In this document: piece after piece, positions 42,965-52,086 of the stretch
Layout of the letters: the number at the start of each line of letters is the position of its first letter
How positions within the stretch are numbered: position 1 is the stretch's first letter
NCBI RefSeq assembly: GCF_028288185.1
Contig: NZ_JAQBOF010000035.1
Span: forward strand, 62,001 to 126,000
Direction: 5' to 3'
DNA: 64,000 nt
Origin: Mucilaginibacter sp.
GTDB lineage: Bacteria; Bacteroidota; Bacteroidia; Sphingobacteriales; Sphingobacteriaceae
The notes under the pieces: model-generated
Database searches by the model: none
Seen by the model: only the letters and a program-made list of their open reading frames with translations
Told to the model about the DNA's origin: nothing
Position numbers and translations under genes: made by a program

Positions 42965-44416
42965 ATGAAGAAAACTTTATTTTTTTGGTGCTTTTTTTTG
43001 ATTACGGTTAAAGTTTTTGGCCAGCAATTTTCGCAGTACAATACAGGTTCATTATATGATTCTTTTGAGAATCCGGCGCAAAGGGCATTTATACCAGATA
43101 CCACCAAACAGTTTGCTTTCAATTTTTTCATCCCAACCTTCAGCGCTAATTTATTTATAGCAGGCAATGCCCAGGAAGCATTAAAAACCCGGCTATTTTC
43201 ATCCTATTACAATACAGCTAATCTGGTAACCGGCCAAGCCGGATACAACCGTATGAATGTTAATCTTAATTACTACTCTGTAATGTTTAAAGTATTCGCC
43301 AGTGAAAATGGCGACCAGGAAGTAGGGTTTTCAGTTAATACCAAGGCCGAAATGAGGGGGTTCTTTACCGATGAATCTGTTGCGTTATTTAACGGGTTCA
43401 CAAACTTCCCTGCCAACAGTTATCCTAACGTATTTAATGATAATTTTTATTACCAGGCATATCATCAAATAAGCTTTACCTACCGCGAGCAAGTTACCAA
43501 ACGATTTGCATTTGGTTTAAAACTAAGTGCATTATCAGGGCTTACTTATCGAAAGACCAGTATATATAAATCAAGCATAACATTTGATAAAGCCAATGAT
43601 GCCGCTACATTATCTTTGCAAGGCACTAATTACTCCAATGGAACAACTGGCGAATCTGACGCACAAAAAGCATTGCCAACATTTAAAAACCCCGGTGCGG
43701 CAATAAGTATAGGCACATCATACATTGACGAGAGCGGCTATAAATGGCAAGGTAATGTTAAGGATCTTGGATTTATTCATTGGAACAGCAGTTCTTTAAT
43801 TTCGTCATTTGAAGGCAGTAAGACAATAACGGGATTCTCAACAAACGATCGCGAAAAAAATATTACAGGCCGTTTGGATAGCCTTACCAGCAGTTCTCAG
43901 AAAACAACCGGTTTTAATTCGTATATAAATGGTTTGCTTGAGTTAAGCATCAATAAATCATATTGGTTGGATGATAACGAAGTCTTTAAATTTTCTCCTA
44001 CTCTTATAGCGTCTAAAGAACTTTTTTACAATGGTTTTACAGCTGCTTTGGTAGCTCCCGTGCTATTTGGCAAATATTCTGTAACCCTTACATCGTCATA
44101 TAACGATTTAAAGCTATTTAACCTGGGTGGTCAGTTTATGATAAAATCAGATAATTCCGAATTTTTTATTGGCAGTGAACGCGCTTTCAGAACAGGCGCA
44201 TTAATTGGTGATGCGGCTAAAGGAAGCACAAATCAACAAACCCAAACAAAGATCACTCAAAGCGCTTTTTCGGGGATGGATTTCTTTATAGGTGTATCTT
44301 ATAAATTTGGGTCGCTTATTGAGCGCAGGTTAAATTCAAGCTCGATACCAAACGGCGACAAAGGCTTTATTGGCAGGATATGGGAAAACCTGTTCAATAA
44401 AGACAAAAACTACTAA
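42965..44416 (+). CDS. Putative outer-membrane beta-barrel protein (DUF5723-like)
   Basis: 483 aa. Signal peptide about 1-18 (FFLITVKVFGQ). The mature part is rich in alternating aromatic/polar strands (e.g. NLNYYSVMFKVFAS, QISFTYREQVTKRFAFGLKL, YKWQGNVKDLGFIHWNSSS), with a PorV/DUF5723-like early FENPAQRAFIPDTT. Proteins of this type are Bacteroidota-specific and often tied to T9SS surface systems. The ORF ends 4 bp into tsaB of the other strand. The family call is moderate. Confidence 0.65.
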   Translation: MKKTLFFWCFFLITVKVFGQQFSQYNTGSLYDSFENPAQRAFIPDTTKQFAFNFFIPTFSANLFIAGNAQEALKTRLFSSYYNTANLVTGQAGYNRMNVNLNYYSVMFKVFASENGDQEVGFSVNTKAEMRGFFTDESVALFNGFTNFPANSYPNVFNDNFYYQAYHQISFTYREQVTKRFAFGLKLSALSGLTYRKTSIYKSSITFDKANDAATLSLQGTNYSNGTTGESDAQKALPTFKNPGAAISIGTSYIDESGYKWQGNVKDLGFIHWNSSSLISSFEGSKTITGFSTNDREKNITGRLDSLTSSSQKTTGFNSYINGLLELSINKSYWLDDNEVFKFSPTLIASKELFYNGFTAALVAPVLFGKYSVTLTSSYNDLKLFNLGGQFMIKSDNSEFFIGSERAFRTGALIGDAAKGSTNQQTQTKITQSAFSGMDFFIGVSYKFGSLIERRLNSSSIPNGDKGFIGRIWENLFNKDKNY

Positions 44417-45099
44417 GCCCTCGGCTTAGTAACCAAAAAATCTTTCAGATAATAAGGCTCAAAATAGGCCACATCTTCAAACTCAGCATTAGCAAATTTT
44501 TCTGCAGCTTTTGTTGTGAGATAAGTAGCAGAGTTGGTAAATCCGGATATAAATTGCGCATTTGAACTCACACTTAATACCTCTCGGCACTTTTCTGCGC
44601 CATCGCCAAAAAACAATATTTTGTGATCTTTTAATTGATCAACAAAGCTATCCTGATCAATAATTTCGGCCGAAGTTGGTTTTACCACATTGCCCCTTAC
44701 ATTAAATAAAGCGGTATAAACTTCCATCCTGCGAGCATCTATCATAGGGCAAAGCAGTGTTTGGTTATCTATATTACATTCGGAAATCATCCCTTGCGCC
44801 ATAGCAGCCAGGGTTTCAACGGCTATCAATGGCCTATCCATCGCGAAGCATAACCCCTTGGCTGTTGATACACCTATACGCAACCCGGTGTATGATCCCG
44901 GTCCGCTGCTTACCGCTACCGCGTCAATATCTTTGTATTGTAAGCCTGCACCGGCAATTAGTTCGTCAATAAATAAAGTAATTATTTCTGCATGGATATT
45001 ACGCTCATCCAATTGTTTAAATGCAATAACCTCCCCATCCTTTGCTAAAGCAACAGAGCATACGGTAGTAGCAGTTTCTATTTGCAGTATATAAGTCAT
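44413..45099 (-). CDS. tsaB: tRNA threonylcarbamoyladenosine synthesis protein TsaB
   Basis: 228 aa, ASKHA fold. Phosphate-1 motif LQIETATTVCSVALA at the start, the conserved helix SSGPGSYTGLRIGVSTAKGL, and LIAVETLAAMAQG. TsaB pairs with TsaD to make t6A37 in tRNA. Its last codons overlap the end of the convergent barrel-protein gene. A palindromic spacer separates it from yidD. Confidence 0.93.
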   Translation of the reverse strand: MTYILQIETATTVCSVALAKDGEVIAFKQLDERNIHAEIITLFIDELIAGAGLQYKDIDAVAVSSGPGSYTGLRIGVSTAKGLCFAMDRPLIAVETLAAMAQGMISECNIDNQTLLCPMIDARRMEVYTALFNVRGNVVKPTSAEIIDQDSFVDQLKDHKILFFGDGAEKCREVLSVSSNAQFISGFTNSATYLTTKAAEKFANAEFEDVAYFEPYYLKDFLVTKPRA

Positions 45100-45105
45100 T
45101 TTTTG

Positions 45106-45180
45106 AGTTTTGAGTGGTAAGTTTTGAGTGGTGAGTTAAAAACTATAATACTCATAGTTCAACACTCACAACTGGTAACT
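45106..45180. repeat. Stuttered palindrome between yidD and tsaB
   Basis: GTTTTGAGTGGT occurs twice in direct orientation (45107 and 45121); AACACTCAC (45151-45159) is the near-complementary side. Pairing is imperfect, but the arm design is the same as elsewhere. Confidence 0.65.
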
Positions 45181-45182
45181 AT

Positions 45183-45425
45183 TCAAGGTACCGGGTCATG
45201 CCCATGCCCACCCCAGGGGTTGCAACTGGCAATACGCTTTAAAGTTAACCATCCGCCTTTAAAAGCGCCGTGTTTTTTTATAGCTTCTACCCCATATTGC
45301 GAACAAGTTGGCGTATAACGACATGAGGCACCTGTAAGCGGCGATATAAAGTACTGGTATATTCTTATCAGCAATACAAAAAAAGCGCCTATAAGCGCTT
45401 TAAATATGTCTGCTATGGCTCTCAT
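45183..45425 (-). CDS. yidD: Membrane protein insertion efficiency factor
   Basis: 80 aa. An amphipathic N-terminal helix ([20 protein letters not shown]), then [20 protein letters not shown] and the C-terminal [13 protein letters not shown], the YidD signature. It assists YidC in membrane insertion. Its start overlaps the rnpA stop by 4 bp. Confidence 0.96.
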   Translation of the reverse strand: MRAIADIFKALIGAFFVLLIRIYQYFISPLTGASCRYTPTCSQYGVEAIKKHGAFKGGWLTLKRIASCNPWGGHGHDPVP

Positions 45426-45805
45426 TTTACAAGCTCAGCACTAAGCTGCACTAAAAGTTTAAGCATTTTTTTCTCTATCAGTTCATACGGGGCAATTTCC
45501 TTACCAATATATCCTACAGATAGCACTATCTTTTTATCAGCGGCGTTAAGCTGCTCATATAATTGTTGCTGTTTACTTAGCCTATAGGCTTCGCGCATGC
45601 GCCTTTTTATTAAATTACGGTCAACAGCACGTTTATAACGCCTTTTTGATACCGAAAACAAAATTTGCGCGGGCACCTGCTGCACGTCACCAACCAACAA
45701 CCACGAAGCTTTAAAAGGATAACATAAAAAAGAAGAACCGTTATGAAAAAGCTCATCAATAAGCTTTTTATTACATAACCGTTCTTCTTTTTTAAAAGTG
45801 TACAT
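45422..45805 (-). CDS. rnpA: Ribonuclease P protein component
   Basis: 127 aa. [20 protein letters not shown] carries the RNR motif that contacts RNase P RNA, and the start [20 protein letters not shown] is canonical. Matures tRNA 5' ends. Lies between rpmH and yidD, the conserved order rpmH-rnpA-yidD. Confidence 0.95.
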   Translation of the reverse strand: MYTFKKEERLCNKKLIDELFHNGSSFLCYPFKASWLLVGDVQQVPAQILFSVSKRRYKRAVDRNLIKRRMREAYRLSKQQQLYEQLNAADKKIVLSVGYIGKEIAPYELIEKKMLKLLVQLSAELVK

Positions 45806-45879
45806 AGTTACTATATAAATTGAACCGAAATTTAATACAAGCGGTTCAAATCCCCTGTAACAGAGAAAGTAACCAAGAT

Positions 45880-46038
45880 TTATGCTTTATGACGACCTTC
45901 GCTAGATACAGATAATTTTTTTCTGCCTTTAGCTCTTCTGGCTGCTAAAATTCTTCTACCGTTAGCAGTAGACATGCGCTCACGGAATCCGTGTTTATTT
46001 CTTCTTTTTCTTTGAGAAGGCTGAAACGTTCTTTTCAT
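45880..46038 (-). CDS. rpmH: Ribosomal protein L34
   Basis: 52 aa, found by translating the minus strand from ATG at 46038 to the TAA at 45880: [18 protein letters not shown], then [20 protein letters not shown], then [14 protein letters not shown]. This is the L34 consensus, slightly long at the C-terminus. First gene of the rpmH-rnpA-yidD block, served by the strong promoter at 46078-46108. Confidence 0.97.
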   Translation of the reverse strand: MKRTFQPSQRKRRNKHGFRERMSTANGRRILAARRAKGRKKLSVSSEGRHKA

Positions 46039-46077
46039 GACTTTTTTATTCTATTTTGTTTTTAAAAACAAAGAGCG

Positions 46078-46108
46078 CAAATGTAGTGTAATTATTTGTT
46101 TTTTCAAA
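46078..46108 (-). promoter_or_regulatory. rpmH promoter: TTTG, 19 bp, TACATTTG
   Basis: On the minus strand the -33 TTTG (46108-46105) and the -7 TACATTTG (46085-46078) are 19 bp apart, an exact match to the Bacteroidota housekeeping consensus (TTTG-N19/21-TAnnTTTG). The -7 box ends 39 bp before the ATG. Confidence 0.85.
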
Positions 46109-46134
46109 TATACATTTGAAAAAAGTTCGTTAGA

Positions 46135-46197
46135 TCATGGATGACGGTTCATAGTGAATGTGCGGCTTCTATGAACTATCGTCCATTAACTATGGAC
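46135..46197. repeat. Stuttered palindrome between rpmH and mscL
   Basis: GTTCATAG (46147-46154) pairs with CTATGAAC (46169-46176); the outer ATGGATGACG and CGTCCATTA sides also pair. The word GGTTCATAGT recurs at 58507, in the spacer after the histidine kinase. Confidence 0.75.
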
Positions 46198-46199
46198 TA

Positions 46200-46589
46200 C
46201 TACTGTTTCTTTGCCAGTAAGTCGCGTATCTCTGTAAGTAATGTTTCTTCTTTTGTTGGAGTCGGATCAGGTGCCGGTACAACCTCTTCTTTCTTTTTGG
46301 TAGAGTTAATTGCTTTAATAATAAGAAATAAGGCTATTGCCACAATCAGGAAGGCAATAATTTGCGACAAAAAGTTTCCATATTTTATCGCTGTTCCCGA
46401 TACCACCAACTCTGCTAAGTTAGTTAAGTGTGCAGCTTTAAGTGCCGGTGTAAGTATGGCAGGGGTGATAATATCATCTACCATCGAACTAACAATTTTA
46501 CTAAAAGCACCGCCTATTACAACAGCAACTGCCAGGTCAACCACGTTGCCACGCATGGCAAACTCTTTAAATTCTTTTACAATAGCCAT
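46200..46589 (-). CDS. mscL: Large-conductance mechanosensitive channel
   Basis: 129 aa. First helix VDLAVAVVIGGAFSKIVSSM (pore) and second helix FLSQIIAFLIVAIALFLIIK, followed by the KKKEEVVPAPDPTPTKEE linker and the C-terminal bundle helix LLTEIRDLLAKK. It opens under osmotic down-shock. Single gene; the stop lies 3 bp from a palindrome. Confidence 0.96.
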   Translation of the reverse strand: MAIVKEFKEFAMRGNVVDLAVAVVIGGAFSKIVSSMVDDIITPAILTPALKAAHLTNLAELVVSGTAIKYGNFLSQIIAFLIVAIALFLIIKAINSTKKKEEVVPAPDPTPTKEETLLTEIRDLLAKKQ

Positions 46590-46716
46590 AGTTTACAAGT
46601 TACATACGTAAAGTTATTATATAATTCCATTATCATCCAAACAAATGTTGCCTTCAGGCATTTACTCATAGAACGTTTTCCTTTTAACTAAGTTTTAAAG
46701 TTATAGGTAATTGATG

Positions 46717-46724
46717 TAGATTTG
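46717..46724 (+). promoter_or_regulatory. -7 element of rpoN (TAGATTTG)
   Basis: Fits TAnnTTTG, 14 bp before the rpoN ATG. Confidence 0.45.
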
Positions 46725-46738
46725 CCCTTGTCTGATTT

Positions 46739-48214
46739 ATGCTAAAACAAAACCTCCAACAGAAATTATTACAGAAGCTGTCGCCGCAGCAAATACAGTT
46801 TATTAAACTGTTGCAGGTACCTACTGTGTCGTTAGACACCCGTATAAAAGAGGAGTTGGAAGAGAACCCAGCGCTCGAAGATCTAAGCTTAACCAACCTT
46901 AACGAGCCTGAAGAACAATACCCGGACCGAGACCCTGACGAAGATACTTTTAACGGCGATGAAGAGCGTGGCGAGGCGGATGAATTTAATATTGACGATT
47001 ACCTGCAGGAAGATAATGTGAACGAATATGGATCGCGCTATGATCAGAATGGTGATGATGAAGATGACCGTAAAGAGATACCATTTGCCGTACAAAGTTC
47101 GTTTTTTGAGGCCCTACAAGCACAACTGGATATGTTGCCCATGTCTGACAAAGACTTTAAGATAGCCAACCAGATTATTGGCAGTTTAGATGATGACGGT
47201 TACTTGCGCAGGCCCATAACTTCGCTTACTGATGATCTTGCCTTTTCACAAAATGTAATGGCCGAGGATGAAGAAGTGGAGGATATGTTAAAGCTGATAC
47301 AAAGCTTTGATCCTCCGGGCGTTGGTGCCCGCAGCTTGCAGGAATGTTTACTAATCCAGTTACGCAGAAAAGATCAGAATGATCTAATAATAATTAAAGC
47401 GATATTGGTTGTTGAACATCATTTGGATGAATTTACCCGCAAGCATTATGACAAGCTGGAAAAATCATTAAACATGACATCAATTGAATTACGTGGTGTG
47501 GTGAATGAGATATTAAAGCTTAACCCCAAACCCGGCGACTCGAACGAGGTAAATACCAAGCAAATGCAAGTTATTCCTGATTTTCATATCAAGAATAGTG
47601 ATGGCGTGCTGATACTTACCCTAAACTCTAAAAACGCGCCCGAATTAAGGGTGAGCCGCTCTTACCAGGAGATGTTTCAGCATTATGATAAGGCATCGCA
47701 AAAAGATAAAAAGCTAAAAGAGGCGGTACAGTTTGTAAAACAAAAATTAGATTCGGCAAAATGGTTTATTGATGCTATTAAACAGCGCCAGCAAACCTTG
47801 TTAAAAACAATGAATGCTATTATGCATTACCAATACGATTTTTTTTTAACAGGTGATGATAAGAGCCTTAAACCGATGATATTGAAAGACATTGCCGATA
47901 AGATAGGTATGGATATTTCAACTGTATCGCGTGTGGCTAATTCTAAATATGTACAAACCGAGCACGGTACCTTTTTGTTAAAATCATTCTTCTCAGAGGC
48001 TATCCAAACCGAAAGTGGTGAAGAAGTGTCAAACAAAGAAGTTAAAAAAATACTGGAAGAGCACATTGGCAAAGAAGACAAACGACACCCTCTTGCCGAT
48101 GAAAAACTTACCGATATATTAAAAGACGCCGGCTACAACATAGCACGCCGCACAGTAGCAAAATATCGCGAGCAAATGAATATACCAGTAGCGAGGCTGA
48201 GGAAGGAACTGTAA
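46739..48214 (+). CDS. rpoN: RNA polymerase sigma-54 factor
   Basis: 491 aa. Region I is the Gln/Leu-rich start NLQQKLLQKLSPQQIQFIKL with LEENPALE; region II is acidic (about 55-115). Region III has the core-binding FDPPGVGARSLQECLLIQL and the HTH MDISTVSRVANSKYVQTEHG; the RpoN box ARRTVAKYREQMNIP is near the end. It recognises -24/-12 promoters and needs an AAA+ activator, none of which is in the window. Confidence 0.97.
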   Translation: MLKQNLQQKLLQKLSPQQIQFIKLLQVPTVSLDTRIKEELEENPALEDLSLTNLNEPEEQYPDRDPDEDTFNGDEERGEADEFNIDDYLQEDNVNEYGSRYDQNGDDEDDRKEIPFAVQSSFFEALQAQLDMLPMSDKDFKIANQIIGSLDDDGYLRRPITSLTDDLAFSQNVMAEDEEVEDMLKLIQSFDPPGVGARSLQECLLIQLRRKDQNDLIIIKAILVVEHHLDEFTRKHYDKLEKSLNMTSIELRGVVNEILKLNPKPGDSNEVNTKQMQVIPDFHIKNSDGVLILTLNSKNAPELRVSRSYQEMFQHYDKASQKDKKLKEAVQFVKQKLDSAKWFIDAIKQRQQTLLKTMNAIMHYQYDFFLTGDDKSLKPMILKDIADKIGMDISTVSRVANSKYVQTEHGTFLLKSFFSEAIQTESGEEVSNKEVKKILEEHIGKEDKRHPLADEKLTDILKDAGYNIARRTVAKYREQMNIPVARLRKEL

Positions 48215-48222
48215 TAAGTTAG

Positions 48223-48260
48223 CAGTTTGCAGCTGTTAGTTTGCAGTGTTTTATCGCTAA
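48223..48260. repeat. Stuttered palindrome between rpoN and the PorP gene
   Basis: CAGTTTGCAG (48223-48232) pairs with CTGCAAACTG (48251-48260). AGTTTGCAG occurs twice directly, and GTTAGCAG/CGCTAAC add more pairing. Same family as 37520-37571. Confidence 0.85.
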
Positions 48261-48272
48261 CTGCAAACTGAT

Positions 48273-49292
48273 TTAAAACCCATGTTGCGGGCAAGTAACC
48301 TTATATTTATTGTTAAGCAATAAGCCAATCACAATTTCATGCGTACCGTTACTTACGGTGTTTAATGATGATGTAGTGATATCATAAGAGTAACCTACAT
48401 TTATAAATGAGCTTAGGTTAAATCCCGCTAATATTCCAAAGGAGTCATTATGACGATATGAGCCGCCTAACCAAAATTTATCCTGGAATGAAGCTTTAAG
48501 ATTAATATCATAGGTCATAGGCACCGGCTGTATAACTTTAATCAGAAAAGAAGGCAAAAGTGTAATATCATCTGATACATATAACTTAGTACCGGCTGTA
48601 AAGAAATAATGCGGCACAGTTTGGCTTACATCCACAGTTGTAGTTGTTGTACTGAAATAAAGGCTTTGTTTTAATAATTGTTGAACAGATACACCTGCAT
48701 AAAAATCGCCCGAATATAGCCACGCTCCTACTCCAAGGTCGGGTTTCCATTGGGTGTTATTACCATTTGCAATTGCCGGGTCAAATGAGGTCGCTAATGT
48801 AATTTCGGATGTATTTAAACTGATACGGTTAAAACCCGCGGCTACCCCAACTGCTAAATTTAAACGCGGGGCCAGACCAATATGATAAGCATAAGTAGCA
48901 GCAACATTGGTTTGTGTAATAGGGCCGGCTTTATCAGTTACTAACATGAAGCCAATACCATGATGCGGTTCTGAAGCCTGGTAGTTTTGAGTATAAAGCC
49001 TGCTGCTTGGATTGGTTTCGCCACCACCGGGGAAAGCAGTAGCATCACCATTTATAAAATTATTTCCAATTGGTGCGTTTACAGTTAAGAAACTGGTTAC
49101 CGGGGCGCCGTTTAAACCCGTCCACTGGCTGCGATAACCCAGTTTGGCATCAGTATAGTTTTCAATACCACTTACAGCCGGATTTAGCAAATAATTATTA
49201 AATACATACTGAGTATACTGCGGCAATTGTTGTGCATTAACCGTGCTGATGGAAAAAGCAAAAAACACCAATAAATATATATATTTCCTCAT
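48273..49292 (-). CDS. PorP/SprF-family type IX secretion membrane protein
   Basis: 339 aa from MRKYIYLL, which begins a clean signal peptide ending VNAQ. The early QLPQYTQYVFNNYLLNPAVS and YRSQWTGLNGAPVTSFLTVN are the PorP/SprF hallmarks, and the rest alternates like a beta barrel. Members attach type B cargo at the outer membrane. It is last of three genes on this strand after two T9SS type B proteins, so it is probably the partner of those cargoes. Confidence 0.92.
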   Translation of the reverse strand: MRKYIYLLVFFAFSISTVNAQQLPQYTQYVFNNYLLNPAVSGIENYTDAKLGYRSQWTGLNGAPVTSFLTVNAPIGNNFINGDATAFPGGGETNPSSRLYTQNYQASEPHHGIGFMLVTDKAGPITQTNVAATYAYHIGLAPRLNLAVGVAAGFNRISLNTSEITLATSFDPAIANGNNTQWKPDLGVGAWLYSGDFYAGVSVQQLLKQSLYFSTTTTTVDVSQTVPHYFFTAGTKLYVSDDITLLPSFLIKVIQPVPMTYDINLKASFQDKFWLGGSYRHNDSFGILAGFNLSSFINVGYSYDITTSSLNTVSNGTHEIVIGLLLNNKYKVTCPQHGF

Positions 49293-49501
49293 TAAAAATT
49301 TACACCACATATTTTACGCACGCATCTTATTGGTTGTAACTATGCTTATGATAAGATAGATAAACAGATTTTATCATTTAATTATTATGCTAAAATAACA
49401 TATTTGATTTAACGAATATAGCTTTTCTAAATTATCTGATATATAGTTAGCTGTAATATTTATTCTCTATTGCATTTATTTAACATTTTGTGCCAATTCA
49501 T

Positions 49502-52000
49502 TTACCTTATAATTGTTAAACTACCTGTAATTTGTTTAGCGCCATTATTAAGATTTATAATGTAATAATAGGCCCCTACCGGTAAATTTGCTCCATTGTG
49601 TTTGCCGTTCCAGGCAGTAATGTAACCTGACGAGTAAAATACTTTTTCGCCATAACGGGTAAATATATTGATAGTACAGTTAGGGTACTGGGCTATGTTC
49701 TTTATGTCCCAGGTATCATTTACTCCATCGCCATTGGGCGTAAAAGCATTGGCCACTATAAGTTGTTGAGGCTCTACAGTTAGTACGCCCGGCACATACG
49801 TAATGTCATAATTATTTGCCGATGCCCCGCTTACGGTAATTGGGTATTGCCCAACTAATGATAATTTAACCGCAGTAGTTGCCACTACAGGCAGGGTTGT
49901 TAATTGTGAAGCATCTTCATTGTTTACAAACCCGCTGTATTTTACAGTAAAGGGGGGATTAGCATCGCCAAAATACCTGGTTTTATTCTCGACAGTTATG
50001 GTTAATGGCGCTTTTGTTACTTCTATATCGCCTTTTACATACGTAATGGTATAATTACTTGCTGTAAATGTGCCGCCTGTGGCTGCTGATAGTGTGACCG
50101 AACCGGGATAAGTACCTAAAGTGGCTGTCGCGGCTGATCCGTTGCCATAGGCTGCTGTCACACTGCCAATGGTTTCATTATTTTTCAATCCTGTCGAAGT
50201 GAAAATTATTGAACCCGGACCTGTTGTCAGCACAGAGCCATAGGCTTTGGTTATAATACCGGCAGTTATAGTTAACGGCACTGGTGTTACTTCACTTAAA
50301 ACTGTAGCAATTGTTGCAGTAGTAGCCCCACTGGTTAAAACAATATCACCTGAATGACCACCCACACTTGCAGATGCCTTTAACCGCACATATACCTGCG
50401 TGACCGGCACAGTTCCATCTGTGCCCACCGTGACCGTATTACTGAAAGTTATATCATCTGTACTCACCTCAAAACCATCGGGTGGCGTTACCAATATGCC
50501 TGACGATATATAGGTACCCGATACACTAAAACCGGTTGAAGTTGAAGGCGTACCATAGATAGTATTTTTTGCTGATAAAGCACCTGTAGGAAAAATTGCG
50601 GGGGGTGGTGGGTTTACAGTTATGGTAAATGTTATAGTAGCGCCGCTACACATGCTAGTTTTGGGTTGCGGCGGAATAGTACCGTTGGGGATTGAATCTA
50701 CTACTAAATTGTTGCCGGTATTTATAACCGACATATATTTATTATTATAGTTAAAGTAATAATTTTGAGTAGCGTGAGTAACATAAATTTGATCGCCACT
50801 AGCGCTAACGGCGAAACCTATGCCAGTACTATGATAGCCGTCATTAAAAGAAAGGTGATAGGTAATAATAGTGGTTATTAATTTATCAGCGGCTCCGTCT
50901 ATTACCGCTATTTGAGCTGACCCACCAAAAACATAAACAATATCCCTGGCCGGGTTTATATACATTGCACCTACAAACCCAGCTGCAACTGTTGATATCT
51001 GCAATGTTTGAGTATCTAGTATTGTTATTCTATCATCAGTCACACTAGTGGATGTTGCATATAAGTTTTTCTCGCCGTACCCCAAAAGGATCTGGGAAGG
51101 AATTACGCCTAACGAAACCGTTGATATTGTCCCTGTTGATGTATTTAATGTAGATAGTACATCAGACGATGTGCTGGTTATATAAGCCCTGCTACCGTCA
51201 GTAGTAAATATCATCTGCTTAGGTGTTTGGACATTTATGGTAGATGTGATGGTATTTGAGGTTGCATCGATTACAGAAATATAATTTCCCGTTTGGTTTA
51301 TCAAGTATATTTTTTTACTGTCAGGACTTATTATAGGTGTACTGTTATAACCTGTATTTAAGTTTATTACACTTTCTACTGTCCTTGTGATGGCATTAAT
51401 AACAGTGATTGCCCGCCCTTGGGCGCCGGATACATAAAGTTTTTTTCCATCAGGGCTTTGCGCAATGCCTCCGACTCCTGCCGGCACATCAATGGTTGCC
51501 ATTACAGTATTATCAACAGGATTGGCTATATACAATTTACTTACATCGCGTATGTTGCCAAAATACAAATCTCCATTAAGGCCCGTAGCTCTTAAATTGC
51601 CATAAGGTACAGGTATAGTAGCTACCTGCTGGAAGGTTGTAGGGTCTAAAACAGCAACATAATTGGCACCAGCGTATGAATAAATAAACGGTGGCGCAGG
51701 CGCAGGCGTACCTGTTATAGTGGCTTTAATAGGTTGATAACCGTTATTAACAGCTGTAAAAGCAGGGATATTACCAGAACCCTTTGCCGGCAAGCCAATT
51801 GCCGGATTGTTGTTTACCCATTGATATATACAACTTGTAGTAGGGAAAGGTGCAACACTTACAACATCGCCATTTTTTACTGTTATATCGCTTTGTGCTT
51901 TTACTTTAACACTCGAAAAAAAAAGGCACAATAAACCAGCTGTAAAAAGCAAATGGCTTATTACATATTTTGCTCTGTAGGGTATAGCTGATAGATTCAA
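49502..52000 (-). CDS. T9SS type B cargo: beta-propeller, MBG domains, CTD
   Basis: 832 aa. Signal region about 12-36 (LLFTAGLLCLFFSSVKVKAQ). About 105-430 is a YNCE/YVTN-like propeller: IAQSPDGKKLYVSGAQ, TPIISPDSKKIYLINQ and ISVIDATSNTITSTINV are recurring blades. About 460-590 is a linker with beta repeats. About 590-745 holds two MBG-type domains (LTITAGIITKAYGSVLTTGP, then LTITVENKTRYFGDANPPF). The last ~85 residues are the type B C-terminal domain (AFTPNGDGVNDTWDIK to QITGSLTIIR). Secreted and likely adhesive. Its CTD is very similar to that of its neighbour at 52087. Confidence 0.9.
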   Translation of the reverse strand: MNLSAIPYRAKYVISHLLFTAGLLCLFFSSVKVKAQSDITVKNGDVVSVAPFPTTSCIYQWVNNNPAIGLPAKGSGNIPAFTAVNNGYQPIKATITGTPAPAPPFIYSYAGANYVAVLDPTTFQQVATIPVPYGNLRATGLNGDLYFGNIRDVSKLYIANPVDNTVMATIDVPAGVGGIAQSPDGKKLYVSGAQGRAITVINAITRTVESVINLNTGYNSTPIISPDSKKIYLINQTGNYISVIDATSNTITSTINVQTPKQMIFTTDGSRAYITSTSSDVLSTLNTSTGTISTVSLGVIPSQILLGYGEKNLYATSTSVTDDRITILDTQTLQISTVAAGFVGAMYINPARDIVYVFGGSAQIAVIDGAADKLITTIITYHLSFNDGYHSTGIGFAVSASGDQIYVTHATQNYYFNYNNKYMSVINTGNNLVVDSIPNGTIPPQPKTSMCSGATITFTITVNPPPPAIFPTGALSAKNTIYGTPSTSTGFSVSGTYISSGILVTPPDGFEVSTDDITFSNTVTVGTDGTVPVTQVYVRLKASASVGGHSGDIVLTSGATTATIATVLSEVTPVPLTITAGIITKAYGSVLTTGPGSIIFTSTGLKNNETIGSVTAAYGNGSAATATLGTYPGSVTLSAATGGTFTASNYTITYVKGDIEVTKAPLTITVENKTRYFGDANPPFTVKYSGFVNNEDASQLTTLPVVATTAVKLSLVGQYPITVSGASANNYDITYVPGVLTVEPQQLIVANAFTPNGDGVNDTWDIKNIAQYPNCTINIFTRYGEKVFYSSGYITAWNGKHNGANLPVGAYYYIINLNNGAKQITGSLTIIR

Positions 52001-52086
52001 GGCAATAAATGGTTGATCTAAATTAGGTAATTCGGCTGACTATTAACTAAATAAAAGCAAATATTTATAAAACAGGTATTACAACA

